The notes under the pieces were generated by a model. That model ran no database searches and was not told the origin of the DNA. It saw only the letters and a list, made by a program, of their open reading frames with translations. Made by a program: the position numbers and the translations under genes. A DNA stretch of 64,000 nt, from NCBI GenBank assembly GCA_951394045.1, contig OX595985.1, forward strand, positions 496,001 to 560,000. The letters are read 5' to 3'. Positions 20,740 to 31,733 of this stretch are shown in pieces (the stretch's first letter is position 1; every line of letters begins with the position of its first letter). This DNA is from Nitzschia sp. DOCU1. Lineage: Eukaryota; Bacillariophyta; Bacillariophyceae; Bacillariales; Bacillariaceae.

Positions 20740-21228
20740 CTACTGGCAGTTCCATTCCTTGACGAGTTTATTGCTGGTCTTGTCGTCCACATACTTAGCC
20801 TTGCAACGAAGATACTCGCCTCGATCCACCTTGCCAAAGGCATCCACTCCAGTGGATCGTTTCGTCGACATGTTGGCTCGCAAACATGCTTCTCCCGTTT
20901 CCTGGCTGGGTTGTCCAAATCGACACAACGCTTGGTCGTCCGACAGCTTAGGCTGGCACTTTTTGTCCAGTTTGTCGTCGCATACCTCACTCGACAGTTC
21001 CCTTTGAATAAAGGCGTCCATATCCAACGCCTGAGCGCTGGTAGAAGTGGCAACGATGGCTGCACCAACCACCACTGTCGTGGGCACAATACCGAGCAGA
21101 ATGGACCTCCGAGACTTGCATGCATTGTCACGATTGGGACGATTGCTCGCTGACCAGGCTTTCACCTCGGTAACCAAGAAGGACGATAAGCTTGTCAGCA
21201 CAACGAGAAGGAAAGTCTTGACCTGCAT
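20740..21228 (-). CDS. Small thylakoid-lumen protein with tripartite presequence
   Basis: The 162-residue protein starts with a signal peptide (3-22) ending VKA|W at 22-25, an accepted diatom plastid-import cleavage context. A second targeting region follows, with Arg40-Arg41, a hydrophobic stretch 43-64 and AQA|L at 65-68. This is the pattern of Tat-dependent transport into the thylakoid lumen. The mature part of about 95 residues contains six cysteines (in EVCDDK, DKKCQPK, ALCRFG, EACLRA, LRCKAK and EWNCQ), suggesting disulfides. I do not recognise the family; a photosystem-associated role is only an inference from location. It is divergent from the DDB1 gene. Confidence 0.75.
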   Translation of the reverse strand: MQVKTFLLVVLTSLSSFLVTEVKAWSASNRPNRDNACKSRRSILLGIVPTTVVVGAAIVATSTSAQALDMDAFIQRELSSEVCDDKLDKKCQPKLSDDQALCRFGQPSQETGEACLRANMSTKRSTGVDAFGKVDRGEYLRCKAKYVDDKTSNKLVKEWNCQ

Positions 21229-21935
21229 TCTTTCTTACAATTGACGCGTCTTGTCTCCCAAGAAAAATAGGTAGAGTCTTGAATTGTGATGCCGCCCGGG
21301 AAACAAATGGAGAATCAAGTCCGATTTCTTCATTGCTCTCTGGTATGGACCATCGAAAATGCCGATTGCGATCCAAAACCTGACGCACGGCGATTTGCTG
21401 ATGAAGCACGAAAAATGCGAGGGCATATTTTGGAAGTAGTCGAATGCGTCATCACAACAAGGCAGCAGACAGACAGACAGACAGACAGTAGATTCAGACG
21501 ACTCCAAGGACGAGGCACTGCCTGGATTTGCGCGCGCCGGAAGGAAGATCCTCACTCCAAGGCATATCATAGGTTGAAAGAACGTGTGCGCTCGCGCGCC
21601 CGCGCTTTTTCTGTGGTACGATTCGTCCGCAGTCATTGCACAGTAAAATCGCCCCCTTTCTGCTGGCGGCTGCAAGCTACGATACCCGCAAGCACGCCGC
21701 GGGCTCCCCCCCTCTCGATCAATCTCGCTGTCGGCAATGATGGCCATGCATAGTCGATATCCAAAATAGCTGCTACCGGTCCTGCTGATTAGCCCCGCCA
21801 CGATCCACATTGTAGCAACCACACTCCCGTGGAACGAAAGTGGATGTCAAGTTAGTCTCCTCGGTGGTGCATCATTTCTTTTGTGTCTATTGGTTGTGAA
21901 TCCTTTTCATTTCGCACACTGAATCCTTTCCGGCA
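21229..21935. other. Divergent intergenic region (lumen protein / DDB1)
   Basis: No gene is supported; overlapping frames on both strands lack family matches. It contains a CAGA microsatellite and a short run of alternating CG-rich sequence near 21590-21605. Confidence 0.5.
21466..21488. repeat. CAGA tetranucleotide microsatellite
   Basis: Nearly six CAGA units in exact tandem. Confidence 0.9.
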
Positions 21936-24900
21936 ATGCCTCCCGCTGCGAATCGAGAAGTCAGCCACTACGTCGTAACGGCGCATCCTCCTGGTGGCGT
22001 GTTGCACACTGTCAAGTGCAACTTTCTAGCCAAAGATTCTCAGGTAATTACGATTCAGCGGCGGGCGTCTGAGTTGACGGCACCGAGCGAAATAGCACTC
22101 TTGCTAACTTGCCTTGACTTGCCCTGTGATCAATCGTCAGGATGTGGTTATCGCCAAGTCCCGCCGTCTAGAAGTCCGTCAGTTGCGGCAAGAAGATGAG
22201 GAAACTTCGTCCCCCTTTCCTGTCGTCTTTTCCTGTCCCATTAATGGTCGCATTACGAGCATGGTCCCTCTGACGCTGGCTCATCACGAGACGGCCCTGT
22301 TGTTCATGACCACGGATCAATATCAATACGCCGTGATTGGATACACAACGGCGGACAATGCTGCTAGTGGAAGTATCAAAACGTACACCTCAGGGAGTTT
22401 GCGCGATGACTGGGCTGTCTTGGGGACGCTTAGTGAGTGTGGACCTCTGGTTGCGGTTGATCCCCATATGAGGTGCATTGCTCTGCATCTGTACGATGGA
22501 CTCGTGACCATCTTTCCGATTCTACCGCCATCTCGGGCAGCGTTGAATCACCAAAAGATATTGGGGCCTGTCTTTCATGCACGGCTAGAAGAAAGAACCC
22601 TGCTAGCCATGTGCATGTTGCATCACTTGGATCCATCCCTGTCGCCTCCCCATGTCACTGTTTTGCATCAAGATTCACGAGGAGCCCAGCACATCAGTAC
22701 CCATGTTGTAGATTTGTCAAAATCGCAGCTATGGAGTATTACCTCGGCGGCCGGACAGCCGCATTCGAGTCAGTGCGAATGGCTAAAGAAGAGTCGAATT
22801 GATGGAGGGTCCAGTCTACTTATTGCGGTTCCACCTCCAGTGGCCCCAGTAGCAGCCGCAGCTGCTTCGGCTAGTAGCGCTCCATCTGTTCCCTCTACAC
22901 CACAAATCTCGGGGGGTGTAGTCATTTTGGGGCAACGGCAAATCACCTATTGTGCATTGCACCACTATAAAGTCATGCCCATCCCCCCCGCCATGATTCT
23001 GAGCGTGGACATGTTGCCTCCCGACGCATCCGGCATGCCCCGCTTTTTGTTGGGAGACGAGTTTGGTAACTTGCATCTATTGACGTTGTTGATGCACTCT
23101 GCCTTGATTGCCACGTCGACAATGCGGGCCCCAGATCATGGCCGGAGCAACAAGGTTATTGCTCTTCAATTGGATACTCTGGGCAGCTGTACCTTGGCCA
23201 ACTGCCTCCAATACCTCGATCAAGGTTTAGTCTTTTGTGGATCGACTTTGGGCGACTCGCAGCTCGTACAAGTGCACGACGAGCCCATCCCAGTGGAAGA
23301 AGAGGATGACTACAACGAACATGACGCTGCAACGGCATCGCGAGGACTCGAGCTTGGCGAGACGACCTACTTGTCAGTAGTGGAAGAATACACGCACTTG
23401 GGGCCCATTGTTGACTTTGATCTGGTGCCGATGGCCGGTACTGGTGAGCAATCCCAGGTAGTGACGGCCTCGGGGTCTTCCAAGTCGGGATCACTCCGAG
23501 TGATTCGCAATGGCATTGGTATGAAGGAGCATGCCAGTGTTGAATTGTCAGGTATTCAGAACATGTGGTCCCTGCGCAAAAATTACGAAGATTCACAGGA
23601 TTCTTATTTGGTGCAGTCGTTTGTCGGGGAGACGCGCGTCTTGGGAGTGACCGCCGTAGACATGATGGAGGATTCCCAAACAGGCGGTGCCAATGCCATG
23701 GAGGAAGATGGCGAAGAAGGTGCTGACGAGGAGGAAGTTGGTGGCACCTTGGAAGAGGTGGTCCTGCCTGGGCTCGAATCAAACGCAAGCACTCTTCATG
23801 TCAGCAACATTGCGGGCAATCTAATCCTACAGATCACTGAAACCCATCTCCGCTTGATAAACCCGGAAGGCAGACTGCTTGATTCGGCCGAGCCAGAATC
23901 TCCAATGACGGTTGCAACATCCAATGAAGCGGGCCAAGTCTTGGTAGCCTTGAGAGGAGGCAAGATCCTTTTCTTCGAAATCGAAAATGGGAAACTCCAG
24001 CAAGTAGCCTCCAAGCAAATGGATCGGGAAGTCAGTTGTTTGGACGTGCATCCTTTCTCATCGGACGAGGTTGATCTATCTGCAACCAAGGCAACAACCA
24101 AAGCCAGCCTTTGTGCTGTTGGACTTTGGGATGACTTTACTGTCCGGATTTTGACTTTGTCTAGCGTTCTCCAAGAAGTCTTGCAGATCCATCTGAGCAC
24201 TGAAAGCGAAGACGAGGAAGACGAAGGACAAAGACGGAACAATCGTAATAACATGATGGCCCGATCACTTTGTTTGGTGACTCTAGACTTCTCGTCTTCG
24301 TCGTCGGCCGGCAACAACAGCAGCAAGAAGCTGACGGCTTCGAAGGGAGTTGACATGTTGTTCGTAGGGCTTGGGGATGGTACGCTGGTCAGTTTTGCTG
24401 TCGTCCAAGATGATGGTCGAGTTCGAGTGCAGTCCAAGAAGGAAGTCAGCCTCGGAACCCAGCGTATCAACCTGGTTCCCCTCCAGAACGAAAAGGGTGG
24501 ACGCTGCGTCTTGGCCACTGGAGACAGACCAACGGTCATCTATCTGACGGGAACTTCGACCGCCCAGAACTACAACCCGAAGCTGTGCTATTCTAATGTA
24601 AATCTGAGCCCGGCTGACGATGTGGACCAAAACGATGTCAGTCGCCCACACGCCCATGAATCGATCGCCGTCAATGTTGCGGCTCCGTTCTTCAGTCCGC
24701 TGCTGTTTGATGCCATGGGACAGGAGCACTACAGCTTATGTGTCGCGGACGACTCCAATCTTCGCTTGGGGGTGATTGACGATATTCAGAAGCTCCATGT
24801 CACAACATGCCGGTTGGGAATGGCGCCGCGTCGTATCGTCCATTGCCCTGAGGGCCACATGTTTGCTGTAGGTTGCATTGAATCTGGTATCAAGCAAGTT

Positions 24901-26463
24901 GGAATGGGCGGCGGGGAAATGAATATGGGCAACTGTATTCGGTTCCTTGACGACGCTACGTTCGACGATATTAAACGGTACGATTTTCCTGTGACATTTG
25001 TGGGTCGAATCGGAATTCCTTGTTTCGTATCTCATTTTCTTTGATTTCTGTGCAGGATCGACTTGGAGCCTTGCGAAATGGTGCTGTCGATGATTTCCGC
25101 CACCATGCTTGTCCACAAGCCGTGTGCTAGTAGTGGGGCCGGCGACAGCATGGATACATCTGAATCGGTGGCAGAATACAAGCCGTTTTTGATTGTTGGG
25201 ACCGCTTATGCCATGCACGATGAGGACGAGCCGACCAAGGGTCGCGTTATGGTGCTTTCATGTGCACCCGACAACCAAGGGGATCCAAACAAGCGATCGA
25301 TCAAGTCCGTCACAGAATTGCAAGTACGGGGAGGTGTGTACTCTATGTGTCAATTCTACGATGGAAATATCTTGATTACAGTAAATTCCAAGACGCAAAT
25401 GTGCAACCTCGTTGACGAGGGCACTGGAGTTGTTAAGCTGACGACAGTAGGTGTGGGCCACCATGGGCATATTTTGAGTCTATTTGTTGCAAGTCGAGCC
25501 TCCAAAACTTTGGGACTGCCGCCTTCAGCTGCATCAGAATCTTTGTCCAACGCAGATCCGAGCGACGGCAAGGAAAAGGATGAAGTTGAGACAAAGGAGC
25601 AACTTGCTGTGGTCGGTGATTTGATGAGGTCCATCTCTCTTGTTCAGTACTACCCGGAACACAAGACACTCGAAGAATTGGCCCGCGACTTCAACTCCAA
25701 CTGGACGACAGCTGTTTCCATGTTGACTGACGATGTCTATCTGGGAGGCGAAAACTGGAATAATTTGTACGTTTTGCGCCGCAATACCAAGGCGACCAGT
25801 GAGGAGGTCCGTTGCCGTTTGGATACCGTGGGCGCGTTCCATTTGGGTGAAATGGTGAACAAATTCATGAGTGGCAGCTTGGTTATGCCCAGCGGTGCCG
25901 AATCCTCCACTACAGCTGCTGGTGCAAGCCGAAGTCGTCGGCGAGCCCTGGCTTCTCCCAAGAAGGCGGATGGAGGAAAACTACCCGCTTCACCCCGTCC
26001 ATCTACGGCCGCAGGGGTAACTCGATCGAAGCGTCCGGTGGTTTCAATCGGCAGCCAGACGCTCTTCGGAACTACAGACGGCACATTGGGCTCTATCTTG
26101 GGTTTGGACGGTCCCACTTCGTCCTTTTTCTCTTGTTTAGAGCGCGCGATGCAAAAAACAGTCAAACCCATTGGAAACTTTAGCCATCAACGATTCCGGT
26201 CCTTCAAGGCAGACCAACGGCAACACCCAAGCCACGGTTTCGTGGACGGTGACCTGGTGGAATCCTTTCTGGATTTGGACAAGTCGACCATGGATAAGGT
26301 AGTCAAGGAAATGAATCGCGACGGCGGCTGGGAAGCGGATGACCATGCCTTTGCCAGCGGCGCAGCTGGGGACAAGGATGATAGTATGGTCGACGAGACG
26401 CGGCCAGAGTTGGCGGTGGAAGACGTTCTGGCTGTCGTGGAAGAAATGACCATGCTTCACTAA
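21936..26463 (+). CDS. DDB1: DNA damage-binding protein 1 (CUL4 ligase adaptor)
   Basis: Three exons (21936-22043, 22141-24977, 25056-26463) give 1450 residues. The introns are 97 and 78 bases with GTAATT...GTCAG and GTACGA...TGCAG. DDB1 is the three-propeller adaptor that links substrate receptors to CUL4-RING ubiquitin ligases in the nucleus. Family hallmarks run along the protein: HYVVTAHPPG, DVVIAKSRRLEV across junction 1, LRLYDG-like ALHLYDGLVTIFP, RNGIGMKEHASVELSG, LCAVGLWDDFTVRIL, GDRPTVIYL, IDDIQKLHV, VGDLMRSISLVQY, ARDFNSNWTTAV, FHLGEMVNKFMSGSLVMP, HGFVDGDLVESFLDL and the C-terminal VEDVLAVVEEMTMLH. It is about 300 residues longer than animal DDB1 because of acidic, serine- and alanine-rich loop insertions. 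Confidence 0.95.
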
Positions 26464-26836
26464 AGAGTCGACGAGCTTGCGTGCTGCGTAGTTCTGACTT
26501 GGAATATGTTTCCTCATTCTATGAGGAGCATGCTACGGTTATGTAGAACCACGCATGCAGTTTACGATAGTGTTAGCAGAACTCGACTTTGCTACTTCTC
26601 CGCCCTAATAGCTTCTCTCAAGATTACACGATTTAGTTTTAAGGCGAGGATGGCTTCATGCTTACCTCGTTCTCCACACGAGACGAGTAAAAGGGAAACA
26701 AAAGCATGAATTCGGTACTAGAAGTTGTAAGTCTACAATTACGAACCATCCGTGGTAGCGCGAGTGTTTCATTGGGGGTCGGGTTGTAAATGGCAGTTCC
26801 TCCGGTTCCCTTTCTTTCCTCCGGCCCAAATCAAAT
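26464..26836. other. Short convergent intergenic region
   Basis: DDB1 (plus) and the PsbP-like gene (minus) end here. Nothing else is recognised. Confidence 0.5.
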
Positions 26837-27628
26837 TTAAGCCAACTTGGGCATGAAACTTGCCAAGACATTTTCATACAATTCCGATCGTTTCTCCCAT
26901 CTCTTTTCCTTTGAGTTCGCGTCAATGCTCCACAGCTTTCCCTTGCAGATACAAAGTTGCAATAGCTGATGCGTGTTGTCGGGCAATGCAAAATCAAACT
27001 TGTAAAACAAGACCCCATCCGTCATTCGTTCCGTGGCTGACACAAGTTTGGCATTGCGTTTGGCCGCCAACGAATCTCCCACCGTCTTTACATCTCCCAA
27101 GGCATCAATCGAGGTCGAAGTGGACTTGACGGGTGTCGACGAGATTTTAATGTTTTCGGCAGGATCAACCAAGTCTTGCCATTTTACATCATAAGCACCC
27201 ACCTCTCCTTCAAATTTATTCCATCCTGACGGTGCCATGATGCGAATACCTCGTGGCCCATCTTGGAAGGGTTCCTAAAAGTAGAGCAAGAATCAAACGA
27301 TCAGGAATCCAAATTGCGATTTTGGATGACATCCACGGTCACGCCGACCGATGACCACTTGCGATTCGTCGCCCATAGCTCTTCCTTGCGCAACTTCTCA
27401 AACAGCACTACTAGTACTACTACCTACCAATAGTCCACCCATACGAGTCACCACGCGTGGCGTTTCTTCTTCCACAACCGCGTTGGCAGGGAATACCGAC
27501 ACCAATCCAGGCCCGACGGCACCCACAATTGCCGCTTGGATGGCTTGTCGACGCGAAAGGTGGTCCACCGAAAAGGCCACGGCACCCGACATGGCGAGGG
27601 AAAGCGTAAGGAATGTTGTTGATTTCAT
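26837..27628 (-). CDS. PsbP-domain protein of the thylakoid lumen
   Basis: Two exons, 27628-27428 and 27274-26837, are joined over a 153-base intron (donor GTAGGT, acceptor TTTTAG) to give 212 residues. The presequence has a signal peptide ending AVA|FS (16-20), then Arg26-Arg27, a hydrophobic stretch and ANA at 48-50, fitting plastid import and Tat export to the lumen. The mature part is a PsbP fold: PRGIRIMAPSGWNKFEG, VGAYDVKWQDLVDP, ENIKISSTPV, LLQLCICKGKLWSIDANS and a C-terminal amphipathic helix. PsbP-like proteins support photosystem II or I assembly; which paralogue this is cannot be told. The joined sequence across the intron aligns without a gap, which supports the splice choice. Confidence 0.88.
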
Positions 27629-28333
27629 GAAGAAGCCTTCTACTAAAAGCTAGAAGTAGCGTTTGCACCTTTGTTTGTCGTTGGAAAGAATGACCGATGG
27701 AGTAAATTCGCAATCCTTAGGATATGCAAAGAGGATGAATGAATCATCGGCTCATCGTCGTCAGAGGCAGCAGGTGGCATCATCTCCCGGTTCGCGATCC
27801 TTGCGGATATCAGATAGTACCGCTGACGTATCTGCCTCCGTCTTGCCATCGACCGACTGCCGCAGCGATGTTTCCCGAAATTCCAAAAGAGTCGAGTCGA
27901 GTCAGTCATCCAATAATGGGGCAGAATAACGAAGGGACAGACAGACGGAAGTCTAAATAGGAAAAAGGGAGCGACTATGGCAGCCGAATTGCTTCCCTAG
28001 TAGAGTGTTGGGCGCCCAGATCGGCAGATGCCCTACAAATAAAACATATCGTACAGTATGGTTGCATCTGTAATCAATTATGAGGATGGGAATACGTTTC
28101 GCTCGAGTGCTAGCGCAGCTTCTCCCAGGCAACTACGGTAGTAGAATTGTTCAAGTCCGCAGCCGAGCAGCAGTTGACTACTCCGAGGCATTATTATCGT
28201 TTTGGAGACGTTGTCACTAGCTATTCAAACTTATTATAGCCTTTTCTACAGAAGAAATCAAAAACTAGGCAAAGTTAATGCTAATCACAACACCAGTCCC
28301 CGCATTCAAAACTACGACTCCATGCTACAGCAG
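27629..28333. other. Intergenic region
   Basis: No recognisable gene. Short frames only. Confidence 0.5.
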
Positions 28334-29122
28334 CTAGTAAGTATCACTCATGCTGCTAGACGCCGTTGACATGGTCGAGCTGCGATCATAGTCCGCAGGC
28401 ATGACTCCACGATTCATGACGACTAACCCTTCCGCAGTGGCATGAATGGCATTGGGCTGAATCGAAAAAACGTCGCCATCATTTTCCAATTCCTCATTTT
28501 CTTGTGGATCAAAAATGGTGGCTTCCACCGACACTTTTCGGCGTATCACTTGAACGATAGTCGCTTGAACAACCAAGATAGAATCAACAGGAATGGGTCG
28601 CTTCAAACTGGTATTGACTTGCACCGTAAATCCCGACCATGGTCGGCATTGTCCCGTCACCAAAAACGCAACCCACCCAATGACATCGTCCAGGACACTT
28701 GTCATACTTCCCCCATGACAAAAGCCTGGATGAGACTCGGCACGCTTGGTAAAGTGCACAATGCCCGTCAGCCGAGTTCCCACTCCGCCGCGTGACAAGC
28801 CCGTAAGTGGCTGCTCCGTGCCGTAGTGCACGTAGTAGTTCATAACCCTAACTGGCGAATGAATGTCATGAATCAAATCCCGGCCGAGCCATCCATGCTT
28901 TTGTCGGTACGAATGATCCGAGGTCGAGGATGCGGCGTGCTCTTCTTTCCACTCATCCACTTGAAGGGCTTCTCCAGACGATTCTTCGTATTTAGAAACC
29001 CACTGGGGAAGCTCGAGGCGATGGCTCGTAATTGCGGCGGAACGAGGACCTTGCTGGTCATCCGACCCCACTAAAACGACGACGGAGTCCGCTTCTTGCA
29101 TGGCAGCATTTGCAACAGTCAT
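28334..29122 (-). CDS. Hotdog-fold thioesterase (PaaI/THEM4-like)
   Basis: The 262-residue protein has a hotdog thioesterase domain in its second half. The core ESHPGFCHGGSMTSVLDDVIGW (129-150) contains the active-site HGG and the acidic residues at 145-146. It is followed by TVQVNTSLKRPIPVDSILVV and VIRRKVSVEATIFDP, the usual beta strands. Such enzymes hydrolyse acyl-CoA thioesters. The N-terminal 80 residues are variable and no clear targeting peptide is visible. A serine-rich tail ends the protein. The ATG at 29120-29122 is the first in frame; the substrate is unknown. Confidence 0.85.
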   Translation of the reverse strand: MTVANAAMQEADSVVVLVGSDDQQGPRSAAITSHRLELPQWVSKYEESSGEALQVDEWKEEHAASSTSDHSYRQKHGWLGRDLIHDIHSPVRVMNYYVHYGTEQPLTGLSRGGVGTRLTGIVHFTKRAESHPGFCHGGSMTSVLDDVIGWVAFLVTGQCRPWSGFTVQVNTSLKRPIPVDSILVVQATIVQVIRRKVSVEATIFDPQENEELENDGDVFSIQPNAIHATAEGLVVMNRGVMPADYDRSSTMSTASSSMSDTY

Positions 29123-29648
29123 GATGTTAGATTCAATCGATCTAGGTTGTGTAGAGCGATAGATGAATACTCAAAAAGAAAGTTCACCACCAAAGAAATC
29201 GTGAAATGGTCGGCGAGAGCAAAGCAAGGACAGTTTATTGGTCGAACTATTCAGCTGCGCGCGGAAGGACAGCGAGCGCGTGCCTCCTCCACGTCACTTT
29301 TGGTCGCCCCAGCGCGCTGTCGTCGGACGTCATTACGCTACGTATGAATACATGTTTTACATATGTATGAATGCCTTTACTGTTAAATATTTCGGTCACG
29401 GTCGGAGCGAGAAGTGGTTGGGGGCATATGTTTGGCCTGAACGGATTTGTGGAGTTGGATGCTTACAAGATTCAACATCGGCTAGAAATATCGCCAGAAT
29501 ACTCCGCATCCACGAGCCGGCGTTGTGAACGAAATATGGAAATCTCGGTTCAAAAAATTCGTTCACAAAAACACAACCTCATCGGTGGTAGGCGAAAAGG
29601 GACGACTCACTCCGACAAAACGTGATCAGGACAACCACAACAACGACA
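29123..29648. other. Divergent intergenic region (thioesterase / DUF1275 gene)
   Basis: No gene recognised. The right end is the leader of the DUF1275 gene; a GTG at 29622 is in frame with it but an ATG at 29649 is the better start. Confidence 0.5.
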
Positions 29649-31364
29649 ATGAACGAAGAAAACACAAACGATCACATCATTCTTTCTGACAATGATGCTA
29701 CTGCTCGTGAATCAGATGAGCTATCTGAACAAATGCAGGAGGACGACGAGGAGGGTCAACGCCGCCTGACCTTGGGTGTGGGAACGTTGTATTCGGCCGA
29801 CGGCGACAACGCCAATGAACAAGCCGAGAATCATCTTCCTTCCTCCGATTGTCAACATTTACGGCATGGGAGGAGAAACGGCGCGTTACGAAAGACGACA
29901 TCGGTCTCGTTCTTCTCCTCTTTCACGTCGGAACCTGAAGTGGTAGACAGGGAAGAACTCGACCGCAGGGTGAGCCAAAGCACCCGCCGATTGGTGTTTT
30001 CAGAGGAATGCTATGAAGAGAACTACCAGGACATGAAGAATTCTGTCCAAGAAACTATCAAAGTGGAGGGGAATCTTCCGTCGCTAAAAGAACTTGAAAA
30101 GGTACCGGATGGCTCAAGCATCATCCATACTAATGCGACAACGTGTAGTCGTACCCGGACTGCATCCAGAATCAGCACCACCGCACATGTGGCGATGACG
30201 CACTTGTTTGGTGACAACTATTCATCCAAAGAAAGTGCCTATGTAATTGCTGCCGGTGGTCTCATTGCTTTCAATGTTGGCTTTGTCAATGGAAGCTGCA
30301 TGTCCGGATTTCTGAATCCTCAAGGCATTCGACAGTCCGTTGCGGGTTTTACCGCATCCTACACGGTGTCGGCGCTCTCAGTTGCCAGTGGACAAATGGA
30401 AACATTCGGGGATCAAAGTAGTATTATTCTGAGCTACATCTTTGGAAATTTCCTCTCGGGAATAATGACACCAGACCCAACACCCTACCAGCTCGAACCT
30501 TCCTACGGACCAACGTTCTTGATTGGTGGCATGTTCTTGATGGCCGCCAGTGTCTTGGCCCACTTCGAGGTGGATGCATACTATGTATTTTGCTTTGCGG
30601 CAGCCGCCAATGGTATAACGAATGGTATCGCATCCATTTACAGCGCAAACTTGATTCGTTGCGCGATTACCGGCGCTACTACCGATGTGGGCTTGATCCT
30701 GGCCGAACTCGTGCGCAGCAGATTCAAGAACGTTCGTAACTTGTCCAAGGGCATCGTTTTGGCCATGATCCTCTCGTTCTTTTGGTTAGGCGGCTTTGTG
30801 TCATACTACGCAACCAAACGCTTCTTGGCACAAACTCTCTTTTTCAATGCCGTGATCTTCTGGTTGGTCGGCTTTTCGCTGGTATACTTCGTGGTCCATG
30901 AGATCGGTGTTTCGTTCCAAGCCGCTGTTTTGGGGCACTGGAAATGGAAACGTACCATTAAACAAATTGGCGACTCTCGGCGAAAGCAACGAAAGCTACA
31001 AAGGGCAAGCCAATATGCCAACATGACCATGCCGTCAAGCACGCACGTGACTTCAGACTACTTGGACGCACGCACATCCACGGGTAGTACTCCTAGTCAG
31101 CAGGATTTGGACGACGATGATTCGAACTTTGATAAACACGGCGATACACGATCCTTTATGCTTGAATTGTTTGACGACATGGACGAAGACGAAGATGGCA
31201 ATATCGACGCTAGCGAACTATTCCAGGCGCTTTCCAATGCAGGTGTTCCCATCAAAAAGAAGGAAGCCAAAATCATGCTTCGTGCGGCAGATCAAGACTC
31301 GAACGGAGTTATTGATCGCGACGAGTGGAATGATCTGGTCCTTCGACTATTCAAGAAGGGGTGA
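29649..31364 (+). CDS. DUF1275 (YoaK-type) membrane protein with C-terminal EF-hand pair
   Basis: The 571-residue protein has an acidic, probably cytosolic N-terminus of about 190 residues. About six membrane helices of the YoaK/DUF1275 type follow, with the family pieces AAGGLIAFNVGFVNGSC, TASYTVSALSVASGQ, YGPTFLIGGMFLMAASVLAHF, AAANGITNGIASIYSANLIR and FWLGGFVSYYATKRFLAQ. After the last helix comes a basic linker and two canonical EF-hand loops, DEDEDGNIDASE (about 512-523) and DQDSNGVIDRDE (about 548-559), both with all calcium-coordinating positions filled. The function of DUF1275 is not established; bacterial members look like small transporters. The fused EF-hands suggest calcium control from the cytosolic side. 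The start is ATG 29649. Confidence 0.85.
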   Translation: MNEENTNDHIILSDNDATARESDELSEQMQEDDEEGQRRLTLGVGTLYSADGDNANEQAENHLPSSDCQHLRHGRRNGALRKTTSVSFFSSFTSEPEVVDREELDRRVSQSTRRLVFSEECYEENYQDMKNSVQETIKVEGNLPSLKELEKVPDGSSIIHTNATTCSRTRTASRISTTAHVAMTHLFGDNYSSKESAYVIAAGGLIAFNVGFVNGSCMSGFLNPQGIRQSVAGFTASYTVSALSVASGQMETFGDQSSIILSYIFGNFLSGIMTPDPTPYQLEPSYGPTFLIGGMFLMAASVLAHFEVDAYYVFCFAAAANGITNGIASIYSANLIRCAITGATTDVGLILAELVRSRFKNVRNLSKGIVLAMILSFFWLGGFVSYYATKRFLAQTLFFNAVIFWLVGFSLVYFVVHEIGVSFQAAVLGHWKWKRTIKQIGDSRRKQRKLQRASQYANMTMPSSTHVTSDYLDARTSTGSTPSQQDLDDDDSNFDKHGDTRSFMLELFDDMDEDEDGNIDASELFQALSNAGVPIKKKEAKIMLRAADQDSNGVIDRDEWNDLVLRLFKKG

Positions 31365-31733
31365 GCAACTATTCACTATCGGCACCATGTATAGTAGTTG
31401 TTTTGTGGTGCTGCCATTTACTCTAGCGATCATTCCTAGTTTAATACTAATCACTAGTACAACCACAGGTCGAACCCAGATTCTCTCATTGTAGATGGCG
31501 CTCCTTTCATTGCCGCCAGAAAGTATCGAGAAGAATGGCATCGTCTCTTTGTTAAAGTGAAACAGTCCGAGTAGTCGACCGGTTCGCTTTCGATGGCTGC
31601 ATGATGATGATGGGGTTGGATGATTGATGGTTGCTTCCAAAAATGGATATGCAATCTTCCGTCTTAGCTACCCAGTTGTCTCTGCTACTCACACAATAGG
31701 ACCCTCTTGTCCTCCTATCCTCGCTAGCACTAT
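31365..31733. other. Intergenic region
   Basis: Short stretch between two plus-strand genes; nothing recognised beyond probable 3' and 5' untranslated regions. Confidence 0.5.

Noticed and set aside
21235..21822. A 195-codon minus-strand frame and its plus-strand partner at 21286-21753
   Set aside because: Both run through the CAGA microsatellite in a divergent promoter region and match nothing.
23156..24539. Long minus-strand frames inside DDB1
   Set aside because: They are antisense shadows of a well-supported coding exon.
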